Assembly (NCBI RefSeq): GCF_019428685.1
Contig: NZ_CP080095.1
Location: forward strand, 3,100,001 to 3,164,000
DNA: 64,000 nucleotides
From: Paraburkholderia edwinii
GTDB taxonomy: Bacteria; Pseudomonadota; Gammaproteobacteria; Burkholderiales; Burkholderiaceae
Direction of reading: 5' to 3'
Shown here: positions 26,176 to 36,390 of the stretch, in pieces
Layout: every line of letters starts with the position of its first letter
How positions within the stretch are numbered: the stretch's first letter is position 1
Translations under genes and position numbers: made by a program
Notes under the pieces: model-generated
Told to the model about the DNA's origin: nothing
The model's input: the letters and a program-made list of their open reading frames with translations, nothing else
Databases searched by the model: none

Positions 26176-27765
26176 TCAGGCAATCAGTAGGTCTTCGCGC
26201 CAGTCGATTCGTATAGAGCGGTCAGCGGATGCGGCGGCGGCGGCGCCCTCCTCGCTTGCGCGCGGAGCGGGCTTCGTATTTTTTGGGTTATTTGCGTCTG
26301 CTGCATGGCCCGCGGCGTTCGCATGCAATGCGTCCAGCGCCGCCAGATTCACGCCGAGCAGCGGCACGTAGAGCAACAGATCGCCCACGTAAAGTAGCGG
26401 CACATCGCGCTTCCACGACGGCACGCCGCGCTCCTGAAACAGATTCTTCAGCGTGCGGCTCGGTCCGTGTGCGTCGCAGCGCATGCGTTCGCCGCCGCTG
26501 CGTGCGCGGGCGAACAACGGTTTATTCATCAGCAGCGCGGCGGGAATGGCGGTTTTGTCGCCGGGCGCCGTTCTGCGAGGTGCCGGATGTCCCGCCGCCG
26601 CATCGCCCGCCGCGGGGTCGCTCGCCGCCGGGTCGCCGGCCGCCCCTTCCGCTTCCGCGAACACAAATGTTCCGCGCCATACCGGCAAGCGCCAGACCGC
26701 TTCGCCACGCCACGTCAATTCGCTGACAGGCCGTTCGGTCAACGCGGTTTCGTCGGCGGCATCGCTGCTGTCGCCCGCTTCCCAGTAGATCTGATCGCGA
26801 TAGCTGCGCAGCGTCTGACCCGCATGATCGACCCGCAAGCCATGATCGTCGCGCGCATCGCGCAACTGCCGCAGCGCATCGGTGAGCCGCGCCGTCGACG
26901 CAGCCGGCAAACCGAGCGTGCGCATCCAGTAGCGCAGCAGATTCAGCGCGCGCTCGTCGTCGAGTTGGAGCAGCGCGGCGCGCGACAACGCATGCGCGTT
27001 GTCGCCGTTCGCAACGGCTTCCATATCGATGCGCGCGAGTTCGTCAACGAGGCGTTGTGCGGTGCCCGCATGCGCGGCCGTGCGCGCAAGCGCATCGCGA
27101 AAGCCCGGAAAATGCACGGCGAGCTGCGGCAGCACGTGATGACGCAACGCGTTGCGCGCAAAGCGCGTATCGGCGTTCGATTCGTCGTCGATCCAGCGCA
27201 GCGCGCGGCCGCGCGCATAGTCTTCGAGCTGCGCGCGCAGCAGATGCAGAAACGGCCGCACGCGCGTCGCCGAGGCGCCGGCGGGCCGATGTTCGGGCGC
27301 CATCGCCGCGAGCCCCGCGAGGCCCGCGCCGCGCAACAACTGCAGCAGTACCGTTTCGGCCTGATCGTCGGCGTGCTGCGCGAGCCAGAGGCGCCGCACG
27401 TGTTCGCTATCGCACAGCGCGTCGAGCCCGCGATAACGCGCTTCGCGCGCCGCGGCTTCGATACCGATACCCGCGTCGCGCCGCACGTCGACATGATGCG
27501 CCGCGAACGACACGCCGAGCGCCGCCGCCTGCTCTTCGCCATGCGCGAGCCAGCGGTCGGCATTCGGACTCAGGCCATGATGAATGTGGAACGCGACGCA
27601 GCGCGCCGCGCCCGCGACGCGCACCGCGGCATCGAGCAGCACGGTCGAATCGAGGCCGCCGCTGTAGGCGATCGCAATGCGCGTATCGGCCGGCTCGTGA
27701 ACGAGCGCGGCCTCGATCGCATCGAGCACGATGCGATCGGCGGCGGGATCAGAGAGAGAGTTCAC
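26176..27765 (-). CDS. tilS: tRNA(Ile)-lysidine synthase
   Basis: 529 residues. The PP-loop ATP-pyrophosphatase motif S-G-G-L-D-S is at 35-40, followed by V-A-F-H-I-H-H-G-L and the catalytic-domain block A-Q-H-A-D-D-Q-A-E-T-V-L-L-Q-L-L-R-G. It converts C34 of tRNA-Ile(CAU) to lysidine, so it is essential. The C-terminal part carries an Ala/Asp/Pro/Gly low-complexity insert (about residues 378-405, D-P-A-A-G-like units) and an Ala-rich stretch before the last strand, making the protein longer than the ~430-residue E. coli enzyme. The start appears to be GTG at 27765. Confidence 0.94.
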   Translation of the reverse strand: MNSLSDPAADRIVLDAIEAALVHEPADTRIAIAYSGGLDSTVLLDAAVRVAGAARCVAFHIHHGLSPNADRWLAHGEEQAAALGVSFAAHHVDVRRDAGIGIEAAAREARYRGLDALCDSEHVRRLWLAQHADDQAETVLLQLLRGAGLAGLAAMAPEHRPAGASATRVRPFLHLLRAQLEDYARGRALRWIDDESNADTRFARNALRHHVLPQLAVHFPGFRDALARTAAHAGTAQRLVDELARIDMEAVANGDNAHALSRAALLQLDDERALNLLRYWMRTLGLPAASTARLTDALRQLRDARDDHGLRVDHAGQTLRSYRDQIYWEAGDSSDAADETALTERPVSELTWRGEAVWRLPVWRGTFVFAEAEGAAGDPAASDPAAGDAAAGHPAPRRTAPGDKTAIPAALLMNKPLFARARSGGERMRCDAHGPSRTLKNLFQERGVPSWKRDVPLLYVGDLLLYVPLLGVNLAALDALHANAAGHAADANNPKNTKPAPRASEEGAAAAASADRSIRIDWREDLLIA

Positions 27766-27904
27766 GGCGAATCACAATGGCCAGCACATCGCCACCTACG
27801 AGATCTGCATCACGCTCGGTACGGCCCATGATGGACTGGACCGACCGCCATTGCCGCTTGTTCCATCAGGCGATGTCACGCGATATATCGCCCGCGCGCC
27901 GCGC

Positions 27905-28876
27905 TTAAGCGCCCGGCGTCGTTTCCTTGAATTTGCCGTACGCCATCAACCGGTCGAAGCGGCGCTGCCGCAGATCGTTGATGCTCATACCCTGGAACTG
28001 CCGCAGCGAATCGGCCAGCGCACGGCGCAGCAAAGCGGCCATGCCCTTCGGATCGCGATGCGCGCCACCGAGCGGTTCATTGACAATCTTGTCAATCAAC
28101 GAGAGCGCCTTCAGACGATGCGCGGTCAGACCGAGCGCTTCGGCCGCTTCCGGCGCTTTCGCGGCGCTCTTCCACAGAATCGATGCGCAGCCTTCCGGCG
28201 AGATGACCGAGTAAGTGGAGAATTGCAGCATCAGCACGCTGTCCCCAACCGCGATGGCCAGTGCACCGCCCGAGCCGCCTTCGCCGATGATCGTCGAAAT
28301 GATCGGCGTTTTGAGCTCGGCCATCACATACAGATTGCGGCCGATCGCCTCCGACTGGCCGCGCTCTTCCGCGCCGATGCCCGGATACGCGCCCGGCGTG
28401 TCGATAAACGTGAACAGCGGCAAGCCGAATTTTTCGGCAAGGCGCATCAGACGCTCGGCCTTGCGATAGCCCTCGGGACGCGGCATGCCGAAATTGCGCA
28501 GCGCGCGCTCTTTCGTATCGCGCCCTTTCTGATGGCCGATCACCATGCACGGCGTGCCATTGAATCGCGCCAGACCGCCGACGATCGACAGATCGTCCGA
28601 ATACGAGCGGTCGCCATGCAGTTCGTGGAAGTCCGTGAACAGTTCGTTCACATAGTCGAGCGTGTACGGACGCTGCGGATGACGTGCGATTTGCGAGACC
28701 TGCCACGGCGACAGATTCGCATAAAGATCCTTCGTGAGCTGCTGGCTTTTCTTCGACAGCCGCTCGATCTCTTCCGAAATATCGACGGCCGAATCGTCCT
28801 GCACGAAGCGCAATTCTTCAATTTTCGCTTCGAGCTCGGCGATGGGCTGCTCGAAATCCAGAAAGGTGGTCTTCAT
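27905..28876 (-). CDS. accA: Acetyl-CoA carboxylase carboxyltransferase subunit alpha
   Basis: 323 residues, normal AccA length. N-terminal coiled segment ([18 protein letters not shown]), then the crotonase-like domain with [21 protein letters not shown] and [11 protein letters not shown]. It transfers CO2 from biotin to acetyl-CoA with AccD (not in this window) to make malonyl-CoA. Lies 139 bp upstream of tilS on the same strand. Confidence 0.97.
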   Translation of the reverse strand: MKTTFLDFEQPIAELEAKIEELRFVQDDSAVDISEEIERLSKKSQQLTKDLYANLSPWQVSQIARHPQRPYTLDYVNELFTDFHELHGDRSYSDDLSIVGGLARFNGTPCMVIGHQKGRDTKERALRNFGMPRPEGYRKAERLMRLAEKFGLPLFTFIDTPGAYPGIGAEERGQSEAIGRNLYVMAELKTPIISTIIGEGGSGGALAIAVGDSVLMLQFSTYSVISPEGCASILWKSAAKAPEAAEALGLTAHRLKALSLIDKIVNEPLGGAHRDPKGMAALLRRALADSLRQFQGMSINDLRQRRFDRLMAYGKFKETTPGA

Positions 28877-29162
28877 TGGTTTTTAATCCTTCGACTTACC
28901 GGCAGCGCGTATTCTAACCGCGCCCGCCGCTGTCCAAACCGTCCCAAAACTATTAAATCTCAAAAACCGATAGCACCCGCTTGTGCACTAACCGTGCACT
29001 CACTCAACGCGGCCGCGCGGCGTCGGAACGAAATTGCCTGCAACAGCCTTTATGGTGCCTTGTGTAGCGGCTCTTATGCGAATCGCCGTGTGGCACGCCG
29101 CACATTCGGACGCATCGCGCGAGCGCCGGCTCGAACTGCTTGCTGCTTGAGCGCTCGTGACG

Positions 29163-30197
29163 TTATTCGTCTGCGGGGAGCGGATCGAGACTGCGCCACA
29201 TGTACCACGTCGCGACCGTGCGCCACGGTTCCCAGTTCGCGGCGACTTCGCGTGCTTCGCTGCGCGTCACCGGCTCGCCGCTGAAGTAGTTGACGCTGAT
29301 CGCACGAATCAGACCGAGATCGTCGAGCGGCAGCACGTCGGGGCGCGACAGATTGAAGATCAGGAACATCTCCGCGGTCCAGCGGCCGATGCCGCGAATC
29401 TGCGTGAGCTCCGCGATCACCGCTTCGTCGTCCATCGACGTCCACTTGCCGACGTGTAACGCGCCCGATACGAAGTGTTGTGCGAGATCGAGAATGTACT
29501 CGGTTTTGCGCTTCGACAACCCGCACGCGATCAGCTTCGCGGCGCCGAGCTTGATGATCTGTTGCGGCACGAGCTTCGGGCACGCGCTTTCAATGCGCTC
29601 CCACACCGCTTGCGCGCTGGCAACCGAAATCTGCTGACCGACGACCGAACGCGCGAGCGTGACGAACGGATCGCCGCGACTCAACAGATGCACGGGGCCG
29701 AACTTCGGAATCAGCTTCTTCAGAATGCGGTCACGCTTGACGAGATCGGCACACGCCTTGTCCCAATACGCAGGCCGCGTGACTTCGGGCGCAAGACCGC
29801 CGATCTGCACCGGCACCGCTACTTCGGTATCGACGGACGCGCGCGTCTTGCGCACGACCTCGCCTTCGTGAAGCGAATCCGCTTCGAACGCCTGTTCGGT
29901 GCCCGCGAGTTCGGCGGGCAACGCGCCATTGCCGCTCGCCGCGGCTTTCGCGCGCGAGCGCGACGTCCGGGCCGGCGTTGCTTCAGCCGGGCCGGCAGCA
30001 CCGTTTAACACACGCTTTGCGCCCGCCTTGCGCGCCGCCGCTTGCGCACCCGCTTGGGTACCAGTTTGAGCACCGCTCTTTGCCGTGCGCTTTACCTCGT
30101 TTTGCGCTGCACTGTCCGAGCGCGCACGTTTGACCGCAGATGCCGTTCTGGTTTGAGACGCGGCACGTTTAGCCGGCGTCTTCGTGGCCGTTGCCAT
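29163..30197 (-). CDS. DNA-3-methyladenine glycosylase II-type (HhH-GPD) with basic N-terminal tail
   Basis: 344 residues. The C-terminal ~205 residues are an HhH-GPD glycosylase of the AlkA superfamily: V-G-Q-Q-I-S-V near the start, helix-hairpin-helix I-R-G-I-G-R-W-T-A-E-M and catalytic Asp in L-P-L-D-D-L-G-L. It removes alkylated bases in base-excision repair. The first ~100 residues are low complexity, rich in Ala, Lys, Arg, Thr and Gln with T-P-A-K-R-A-A motifs like histone H1 or the bacterial H1-like proteins, followed by an acidic linker. AGGAGG upstream of the ATG at 30197 supports inclusion of the tail. Confidence 0.92.
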   Translation of the reverse strand: MATATKTPAKRAASQTRTASAVKRARSDSAAQNEVKRTAKSGAQTGTQAGAQAAARKAGAKRVLNGAAGPAEATPARTSRSRAKAAASGNGALPAELAGTEQAFEADSLHEGEVVRKTRASVDTEVAVPVQIGGLAPEVTRPAYWDKACADLVKRDRILKKLIPKFGPVHLLSRGDPFVTLARSVVGQQISVASAQAVWERIESACPKLVPQQIIKLGAAKLIACGLSKRKTEYILDLAQHFVSGALHVGKWTSMDDEAVIAELTQIRGIGRWTAEMFLIFNLSRPDVLPLDDLGLIRAISVNYFSGEPVTRSEAREVAANWEPWRTVATWYMWRSLDPLPADE

Positions 30198-30244
30198 CCT
30201 GCCTCCTGCCTGGTGAGTCGATCAGAGTGAAAAACGAGGTGCGC

Positions 30245-31642
30245 TCACACGCGCCGCCACTCGGTCAACCCACCGGGTTTGTCTTCAAGTGCAACCCCGG
30301 CTTCGAGCAACTCTGCGCGAATCCGGTCTGCCTCGGCATAATTTTTTGCCTGCTTCGCGGCAACGCGCGCGGCGATTCTCGCCTCGATCTGCGCCACCTC
30401 GAGCCCACCCTGTTTCAAACTGCCTGCCGCCTGCTGCAGAAACTCGCGCGGCTCACGGTCCAGGAAACCGATTACATGCGCGAGCTCTCGCAATTGCCGT
30501 GCTAATGCCGGATCGCGCGTGCGGTTCACTTCGCTCGCGAGCTCGAAGAGCACCGCCACCGCCACCGGCGTATTGAAGTCGTCGTTCATCGCCTCGCGAA
30601 AGCGCGCGGCGTGCGATTCGCTCCAGTCGAGCGCGGCACCGTCGGCGCTCACGTCTTTCAAAGCCGTGTAAAGACGCGTGAGTGCGTTGCGTGCATCGTC
30701 GAGATGAGCATCGCTGTAGTTGAGCGGCGAACGATAGTGTGCGCGCGCGATGAAGAAGCGCACAACTTCGGCGTCGAATTGCGCGAGCACTTCGCGAATC
30801 GTAAAGAAGTTGCCGAGCGATTTCGACATCTTCTCGTTGTCGATCTGCACATAGCCGTTGTGCATCCACGTGTTCACAAACGTTTGCCCGGTTGCAGCCT
30901 CGCTTTGCGCGATCTCATTCTCGTGGTGCGGAAACTGCAGGTCCTGTCCGCCGCCGTGAATGTCGAAGTGTTCGCCGAGCAACGTGCAGCCCATCGCCGA
31001 GCATTCGATATGCCAACCGGGACGGCCGCGTCCGTACTTCGACTCCCAGCCGGTGTCGGCGGGTTCGTCGGGTTTCGACTGCTTCCACAGCACGAAGTCG
31101 AGCGGATCCTGCTTCGCATCGTTCGCGGCCACGCGCTCGCCCGCGCGCAGATCTTCGAGTGACTTGCCCGAGAGCTTGCCGTAGCCGGCGAACTTGCGCA
31201 CCGCGTAATTGACGTCGCCGTCGGTCGCCTGATACGCGAAGCCGTTCGCTTCGAGTTTCTCGATCATGCCGAGCATCTGCGGAATGAATTCCGTGGCGCG
31301 CGGCTCGAGGTCCGGACGCTGCACGCCGAGCGCGTCCGCGTCTTCGTGCATCGCCTGAATGAAACGGTCGGTCAGCGATTTGATCGTCTCGCCGTTCTCG
31401 ACGGCGCGGCGAATGATCTTGTCGTCGATGTCGGTGATGTTACGCACGTACGTTACGTTGTAACCGAGCGCGCGCAGCCACCGCTGCACGACGTCGAACA
31501 CGACCATCACGCGCGCATGGCCGATGTGGCAGTAGTCGTACACGGTCATCCCGCACACGTACATGCGCACCACGCCGTCCTGCAGTGGCACGAAAGTTTG
31601 CTTGTCACGCGCGAGCGTGTTGTAGATGCGCAGTGATTCCAT
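30245..31642 (-). CDS. cysS: Cysteinyl-tRNA synthetase
   Basis: 465 residues from [10 protein letters not shown]. Zinc ligand Cys30 and the HIGH motif H-I-G-H (39-42) are in [13 protein letters not shown]; the zinc/discrimination block G-W-H-I-E-C-S and K-M-S-K-S are further on. The frame is open upstream to 31834 but lacks family similarity there, so I place the start at 31642. The ribosome-binding site is weak. The glycosylase gene follows after 47 bp, suggesting cotranscription. Confidence 0.96.
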   Translation of the reverse strand: MESLRIYNTLARDKQTFVPLQDGVVRMYVCGMTVYDYCHIGHARVMVVFDVVQRWLRALGYNVTYVRNITDIDDKIIRRAVENGETIKSLTDRFIQAMHEDADALGVQRPDLEPRATEFIPQMLGMIEKLEANGFAYQATDGDVNYAVRKFAGYGKLSGKSLEDLRAGERVAANDAKQDPLDFVLWKQSKPDEPADTGWESKYGRGRPGWHIECSAMGCTLLGEHFDIHGGGQDLQFPHHENEIAQSEAATGQTFVNTWMHNGYVQIDNEKMSKSLGNFFTIREVLAQFDAEVVRFFIARAHYRSPLNYSDAHLDDARNALTRLYTALKDVSADGAALDWSESHAARFREAMNDDFNTPVAVAVLFELASEVNRTRDPALARQLRELAHVIGFLDREPREFLQQAAGSLKQGGLEVAQIEARIAARVAAKQAKNYAEADRIRAELLEAGVALEDKPGGLTEWRRV

Positions 31643-32013
31643 AGAGAACGATGCGTGGGCCGAAAGAAATCCGCGTTGTGCTCGTTCATGCCGCGCCATG
31701 ATGCGATGAACCCATGCGACGAACCGCACATGCGACTGATTATGGCGGTAACGGACACATGGTGCGACGACATGATCGGCGGTGTGACCGGAGACCGGAT
31801 GAAAGCAGGCGGGCAAGCCTCCACTACACAACACTCACCCGGCACAGATTCTTCGGAAACCGATCGCGCACCTGGTGCGGCGATCACACTGCCAGCAAAG
31901 CGGAGACGACCACGAGTGGCGAAAGACAGTCTGTGCTTCGACGAAAACGCGTGACGAAAACGCGCAGACCTTTTGTTAGAATGGCTCGGAGTATAACATC
32001 CAGACCTCTCCCT
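31643..32013. promoter_or_regulatory. Divergent intergenic region cysS / TPR gene
   Basis: 371 bp with no gene of its own. TATAAC at 31992-31997 is a candidate -10 for the plus-strand TPR gene, which would leave a very short leader. No T-box-like leader is seen upstream of cysS. Confidence 0.45.
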
Positions 32014-32736
32014 ATGAAATCTTCCAGCGGCCGCGCACGAGGCGTCGCGCACATTGCGGCGCTCTTTGCATTTGCGTTGCTGATCGCCCCCGGAACGAGC
32101 GCGTATGCGCAGAAAGCCAACATCGTGTCGCATGGCCCGGCCACGCGCGACGCGACTCCGGAAGCCGATGCATCGATCGAGCAAAAGAACTGGGGCGCCG
32201 CGCTCGCGGAACTCAATGCGCGCATCGCGCAAAATCCGCGCGACGCGCAGGCGAAGTTCAAGCGCGCCACGGTGCTCGCCCGCATGGATCGCACCGACGA
32301 CGCCATCGCCGCGTTTACCGAACTGACCGAGATGTACCCGGAGCTGCCCGAGCCCTACAACAATCTTGCCGCGCTGTATGCGAAGCAAGGCCGCTACGGC
32401 GACGCGCGCGCCGCGCTCGAAACGGCGACGAAGGCGAATCCGGGCTACGGACTCGCGTACGAAAATCTCGGCGACCTCTATCTGCGCATGGCCGATCAGG
32501 CGTATCGCCGCGCACAGACGCTCGGCGCCGCGAGCGGCACCACACAGCAGCGTCTTGCCGACATCGAGAAAATCGTGTCGCCGCCGAAGGGCGCGAAGGC
32601 AGCGCGCAGCACATCGGCCACGTCCGACTATACGAACCGCGCCATGTCGAACATGGTCGATTCGCCGTCGTTCCAGTTCGGCGGGCCGACGAGCGGTTCG
32701 CTTGCCATTCCGCCGTACCAGGCACCGCCGCGGTAA
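32014..32736 (+). CDS. Exported tetratricopeptide-repeat protein
   Basis: 240 residues with a signal peptide (hydrophobic ~11-26, S-A-Y-A near 31). Three TPR-like units follow (~50-150): A-A-L-A-E-L-N-A-R-I-A-Q-N-P-R-D, A-A-F-T-E-L-T-E-M-Y-P-E-L-P-E-P-Y, and A-A-L-E-T-A-T-K-A-N-P-G-Y-G-L-A-Y. A Ser/Thr/Pro-rich C-terminus ends P-Y-Q-A-P-P-R. It probably acts as a periplasmic scaffold; position beside cyclophilin genes hints at a folding role, but this is inference. I prefer the ATG at 32014 to an upstream ATG at 31981 because it gives a clean signal peptide. Confidence 0.82.
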   Translation: MKSSSGRARGVAHIAALFAFALLIAPGTSAYAQKANIVSHGPATRDATPEADASIEQKNWGAALAELNARIAQNPRDAQAKFKRATVLARMDRTDDAIAAFTELTEMYPELPEPYNNLAALYAKQGRYGDARAALETATKANPGYGLAYENLGDLYLRMADQAYRRAQTLGAASGTTQQRLADIEKIVSPPKGAKAARSTSATSDYTNRAMSNMVDSPSFQFGGPTSGSLAIPPYQAPPR

Positions 32737-32834
32737 GCGGTGCGGCGTCTCGTGATCCGTATACTCATCCTGCGCTTTTTTCGTGTCCGTCCCGCGCCTT
32801 TTCCCGCGGTAACCGCGCTAGCCGCGCTTAACCC

Positions 32835-32911
32835 CGCGTTCATTGCGCGTTCACCCCGCGCTTATCCCGCGTTCACCCCGCGTTCACCCCGCGTTCACCC
32901 CGCGTTCAACC
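32835..32911. repeat. 11-bp tandem repeat, seven units
   Basis: Seven consecutive 11-bp units with consensus CGCGTTCACCC and no gaps end 18 bp before the ppiA start codon. The 3'-most units are nearly identical and the earlier ones decayed. Confidence 0.9.
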
Positions 32912-32929
32912 CTTTAACCGAGGAACTAC

Positions 32930-33511
32930 ATGAAACGCTTGTTGTTGGCGCTCGGCAGCGCCGCCCTCGTTGCAAACGCGCCTGCGTTTGCACAGTCCGC
33001 GGCGCCGGCCGCGCATCCGTCTGTCCTCTTCAAGACGTCGGATGGCGACATTCGCGTCGAACTGTATCCCGAGAAAGCGCCGAAGACGGTCGCCAATTTC
33101 CTCGATTACGTGAAGTCCGGCCAGTACAACGGCACGATCTTTCATCGCGTGATTCCGGGCTTCATGATCCAGGGCGGCGGCTATACGACGAGCTTCGCCG
33201 AAAAGCCGACGCGCGCGCCGATTCCGCTCGAGAGCCGCAATGGGCTCAAGAACGTGACCGGTGCCATCGCGATGGCGCGCACGGGCGATCCGAATTCGGC
33301 GACCGCGCAATTCTTCATCAATACCGTCGACAACGCGAACCTCGACTATCCGAATCCCGACGGTAACGGCTACGCGGTGTTCGGCAAGGTCACTTCCGGC
33401 ATGGACGTCGTGAAGAAAATCGAAGGTACGCCGACCACGTCGCGCGGCCCCATGAGCGATGTGCCGCAAAAGCCGATCGTGATCGAATCGGCGACGGTGG
33501 TCAGCAAGTAG
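32930..33511 (+). CDS. ppiA: Periplasmic peptidyl-prolyl cis-trans isomerase (cyclophilin)
   Basis: 193 residues. Signal peptide (M-K-R-L-L-L-A-L..., ending A-F-A near 23), then a cyclophilin domain with the catalytic stretch [14 protein letters not shown] and [17 protein letters not shown]. It isomerises X-Pro bonds in envelope proteins. GAGGA at 32920-32924. It forms a tandem with the cytoplasmic paralogue 64 bp downstream. Confidence 0.95.
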   Translation: MKRLLLALGSAALVANAPAFAQSAAPAAHPSVLFKTSDGDIRVELYPEKAPKTVANFLDYVKSGQYNGTIFHRVIPGFMIQGGGYTTSFAEKPTRAPIPLESRNGLKNVTGAIAMARTGDPNSATAQFFINTVDNANLDYPNPDGNGYAVFGKVTSGMDVVKKIEGTPTTSRGPMSDVPQKPIVIESATVVSK

Positions 33512-33575
33512 TAGTCTGGGAGGGCGCGTTTTTTCCCGCGCCCGTCACTCACCCGCTTTGATCAAGGAATCCATC

Positions 33576-34070
33576 ATGGTTGAACTGCATACGAACCACG
33601 GCGTCATCAAGCTCGAACTGGACGCGGACAAAGCGCCGAAGTCGGTCGAGAATTTCCTCAACTACGTGAAGGCCGGCCACTACGACAACACGGTGTTTCA
33701 CCGCGTGATCGACGGCTTCATGATCCAGGGCGGCGGCTTCGAGCCCGGCATGAAGCAGAAGACGACGCAGGCGCCGATCGACAACGAAGCGAACAACGGC
33801 CTGAAGAACGTGAAGGGCTCGGTTGCCATGGCCCGCACCAACGATCCGCATTCGGCCACCGCGCAGTTCTTTATCAACGTCAACGACAACGACTTCCTCA
33901 ACCATTCGTCGCCGACGCCGCAAGGCTGGGGTTATGCGGTATTCGGCAAGGTCGTGGACGGTCTCGATGTGGTCGACAACATCCGCAAGGTGAAAACGGG
34001 TTCGAAGGGCTTTCACCAGGACGTGCCCGTCGACGATGTGGTGATCGAGAAGGCCGTCGTGGTCGAATAA
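33576..34070 (+). CDS. ppiB: Cytoplasmic peptidyl-prolyl cis-trans isomerase (cyclophilin)
   Basis: 164 residues, no signal peptide, starting M-V-E-L-H-T-N-H-G. Catalytic block [14 protein letters not shown] and [22 protein letters not shown] ten bases upstream supports the ATG at 33576 over one 18 bases earlier. The last 11 bp of the gene, including the stop, are duplicated immediately after it. Confidence 0.95.
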   Translation: MVELHTNHGVIKLELDADKAPKSVENFLNYVKAGHYDNTVFHRVIDGFMIQGGGFEPGMKQKTTQAPIDNEANNGLKNVKGSVAMARTNDPHSATAQFFINVNDNDFLNHSSPTPQGWGYAVFGKVVDGLDVVDNIRKVKTGSKGFHQDVPVDDVVIEKAVVVE

Positions 34071-34080
34071 TGGTCGAATA
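34060..34080. repeat. Direct duplication of the ppiB 3' end
   Basis: TGGTCGAATA occurs at 34060-34069 (running into the stop codon) and again at 34071-34080. Confidence 0.8.
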
Positions 34081-34230
34081 TTCGTCGGATAACCCGGCGA
34101 GCAGTTTGAGCAGATGAGCGGCGCACACGAATTACGCGAATCACGCGTCGCCGACAAGCATCGCAACGGAGCATGAGGCGTATCGTCGTCGGATTCGTCG
34201 TCGGATAGACGGCGTTACGCCTGTTGTACG

Positions 34231-34274
34231 CAACCTGTCGTACGTAACCTGCGGTACAACCTGTCGTACGTAAC
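34231..34274. repeat. 18-bp direct repeat upstream of lpxH
   Basis: CAACCTGTCGTACGTAAC occurs exactly at 34231-34248 and 34257-34274 (period 26 bp); shorter GTACG-containing relatives flank it. Confidence 0.88.
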
Positions 34275-34337
34275 ACCGGCCACGCGGCTGCAGCTATTCC
34301 ATAATCGTAAAACGAGCAATCAACAGAAAATACCTCG

Positions 34338-35135
34338 ATGCTGCAAGAAACGCCGCTGCGAAGCGTCGCCGCGGGTGTGCCCGGAGAAGGCAAGCGCCCG
34401 CACGCCGCACGTCCGTTTTATTTCCTGTCGGATCTGCATCTTTCCGAGGCGATGCCGCGCACGGTCGCCGCGTTCGAGCATTTCATCCGCGTCAATGCCG
34501 AGCACGCCGATTCGGTCTTTATTCTGGGCGACCTGTTCGAATACTGGATTGGCGACGACATGCTCGCCGAGCCCTTTCCCGCGCGCATCGCCGCGCTGAT
34601 GCATACGCTCTCGGAGCGCGGCATCGCGCTCTACGTAATGCACGGCAATCGCGACTTCCTGCTGGGCAAGCGCTTTATGAAGGCGGCCGGCGCGATCTGG
34701 CTGCCGGACCCGTTCGTGATTACCTCGTTCGGCACGCGAATCGCGCTTGCGCACGGCGACCGCCAATGCACCGACGATCATCGCTATCTGCGTTTTCGCC
34801 GCATTGCGCGCAACCGCTTCGCGCAATGGCTTTTTTTGCTGTGGCCTTACCGATGGCGCAAGGCGCTCGCCGAGCGCATGCGCCGCGCCGGCGATGAGAA
34901 CCGTACGCGGCCCGTATCGCCGCTCTACGACGTAACCCGTGAAGGGATCGCGGCGCTCTTCAAGAAGACCGGCACCGCGACGATTATCCACGGCCATACG
35001 CACCGGCCTGCCCGCCATCGCGAAGCGGGCGGCACACGCTGGGTGTTGCCGGATTGGGACCTCGACCACGGCGAGCGCCGTGGCGGTTACCTGCGCATCG
35101 ATGCGGAAGGGATTCGGGCGCTACCGCTCGATTGA
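34338..35135 (+). CDS. lpxH: UDP-2,3-diacylglucosamine diphosphatase
   Basis: 265 residues, a calcineurin-like metallophosphoesterase. Metal motifs are complete: S-D-L-H-L (31-35), G-D-L-F-E-Y-W-I-G-D-D (64-74), G-N-R-D-F-L, H-G-D and H-G-H-T-H-R-P. It hydrolyses UDP-2,3-diacylglucosamine to lipid X in lipid A synthesis at the inner membrane. An extra ~24-residue basic N-terminus precedes the first metal motif. Downstream of ppiB, as in other Burkholderia. Confidence 0.95.
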   Translation: MLQETPLRSVAAGVPGEGKRPHAARPFYFLSDLHLSEAMPRTVAAFEHFIRVNAEHADSVFILGDLFEYWIGDDMLAEPFPARIAALMHTLSERGIALYVMHGNRDFLLGKRFMKAAGAIWLPDPFVITSFGTRIALAHGDRQCTDDHRYLRFRRIARNRFAQWLFLLWPYRWRKALAERMRRAGDENRTRPVSPLYDVTREGIAALFKKTGTATIIHGHTHRPARHREAGGTRWVLPDWDLDHGERRGGYLRIDAEGIRALPLD

Positions 35136-35319
35136 GGTGCGGGCGCGAATCGCGACGTTGCGTCGGCGGCCAGCTTCAGCGGCTTCGATTCAGCGGCTTT
35201 GCTTCTGCGGCCTTGAGACAGCCGCGTTGAGTCAGCGACATTGAGTTAGCGCCGCCGATTGGTACAACTGCATGGGTGAGACGCCTTGGCGTCAGCGCCA
35301 CTTCACTAGCGCGATTGCT

Positions 35320-36123
35320 TCAATGCGGCTCCGCGCCCGGCTCGACCTTCCCTTCCAGCGCTGCCGACAAACGCTTCAGATCGAACAGCGCCGCATCGGC
35401 GCCCTGCAGCGCCTCGAGGCTCGCGCCGAGCCGCTCGAGCGCGGCGACGATTTCGTCGATGCGCAGCGACTGATTGGCCGCGTGATTGATCAGCCCGTGA
35501 ATGGCAAGCGAGACAGGATCGTCGGCGTTCGGCGTGATGCCGTATGCGCAGAACTCCGAACGCGCGGCTGCGGGTTTCGCCGCACCGGCGGACCCGCGCG
35601 CGGATGCTGCGGGGACGATCACGCGCGCCGGATTGCCGACCGCGGTCGCGCCCGCCGGCACCGGCTTCACGACCACCGCATTCGAGCCGATCTTCGCATC
35701 CGCGCCGATCGTAAAGCCGCCGAGCACCTTCGCGCCCGCGCCGACGATCACGCCGCGCTCGAGCGTCGGATGCCGTTTCGCACCGCGTGTGAGCGACGTG
35801 CCGCCGAGCGTCACGCCCTGGTAGATCGTGCAGTCGTCGCCGATTACCGCGGTCTCGCCGACCACCACGCCCATGCCGTGATCGATAAACACGCGGCGGC
35901 CGACCGTCGCGCCCGGATGGATCTCGATGCCGGTCAGAAAGCGGCCGATTTGCGAAACGACGCGCGCGATCCAGTAGCGCTTCGCGCGCCAGCACGCATG
36001 CGAGAAACGATGCAGCATCAGCACATGCAGGCCCGGATAGCACGTGAGCACTTCCCACGCGCTGCGCGCAGCGGGATCGCGCTCGCGAATCGTAGCGATG
36101 TCTTCGCGAAGTCTCGTGAACAT
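35320..36123 (-). CDS. cysE: Serine O-acetyltransferase
   Basis: 267 residues starting M-F-T-R-L-R-E-D-I. The left-handed beta-helix is shown by hexapeptide repeats and the active-site signatures [21 protein letters not shown] and Y-Q-G-V-T-L-G-G-T. It makes O-acetylserine for cysteine synthesis. The N-terminal helical domain is short, and after the beta-helix there is an Ala-rich linker and a ~70-residue helical C-terminal domain. The frame continues upstream to 36210 but without family similarity. Confidence 0.94.
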   Translation of the reverse strand: MFTRLREDIATIRERDPAARSAWEVLTCYPGLHVLMLHRFSHACWRAKRYWIARVVSQIGRFLTGIEIHPGATVGRRVFIDHGMGVVVGETAVIGDDCTIYQGVTLGGTSLTRGAKRHPTLERGVIVGAGAKVLGGFTIGADAKIGSNAVVVKPVPAGATAVGNPARVIVPAASARGSAGAAKPAAARSEFCAYGITPNADDPVSLAIHGLINHAANQSLRIDEIVAALERLGASLEALQGADAALFDLKRLSAALEGKVEPGAEPH

Positions 36124-36390
36124 GGCAGTGGCGCCGTCCTGGAAGTGTCGGGGGATTGCAGCGGATTGTTCTGCCAGACCCGAACAAAGCGCCGCACAAA
36201 CTGGGTGCACGCGATATCGGTCTGACTGCTTTGCTTATGACGCTTCCGGCGATTGTAGGTCGATTCGCGTGAAGTCCGCTGATGCCCATTCGGCCGTCAA
36301 GGTCGAACCCGGTAGTTGGCCTGCGGTCGATACGGAGCATGCGCAGCGGATGTGAAGCGGGCCATGCAAAGCGGCCATGCGCGGCACCGC

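Noticed and set aside
31643..31834. 64-residue N-terminal extension of cysS
   Set aside because: The extension lacks similarity to the family and would occupy the divergent promoter; M-E-S-L-R-I-Y at 31642 is the normal N-terminus.
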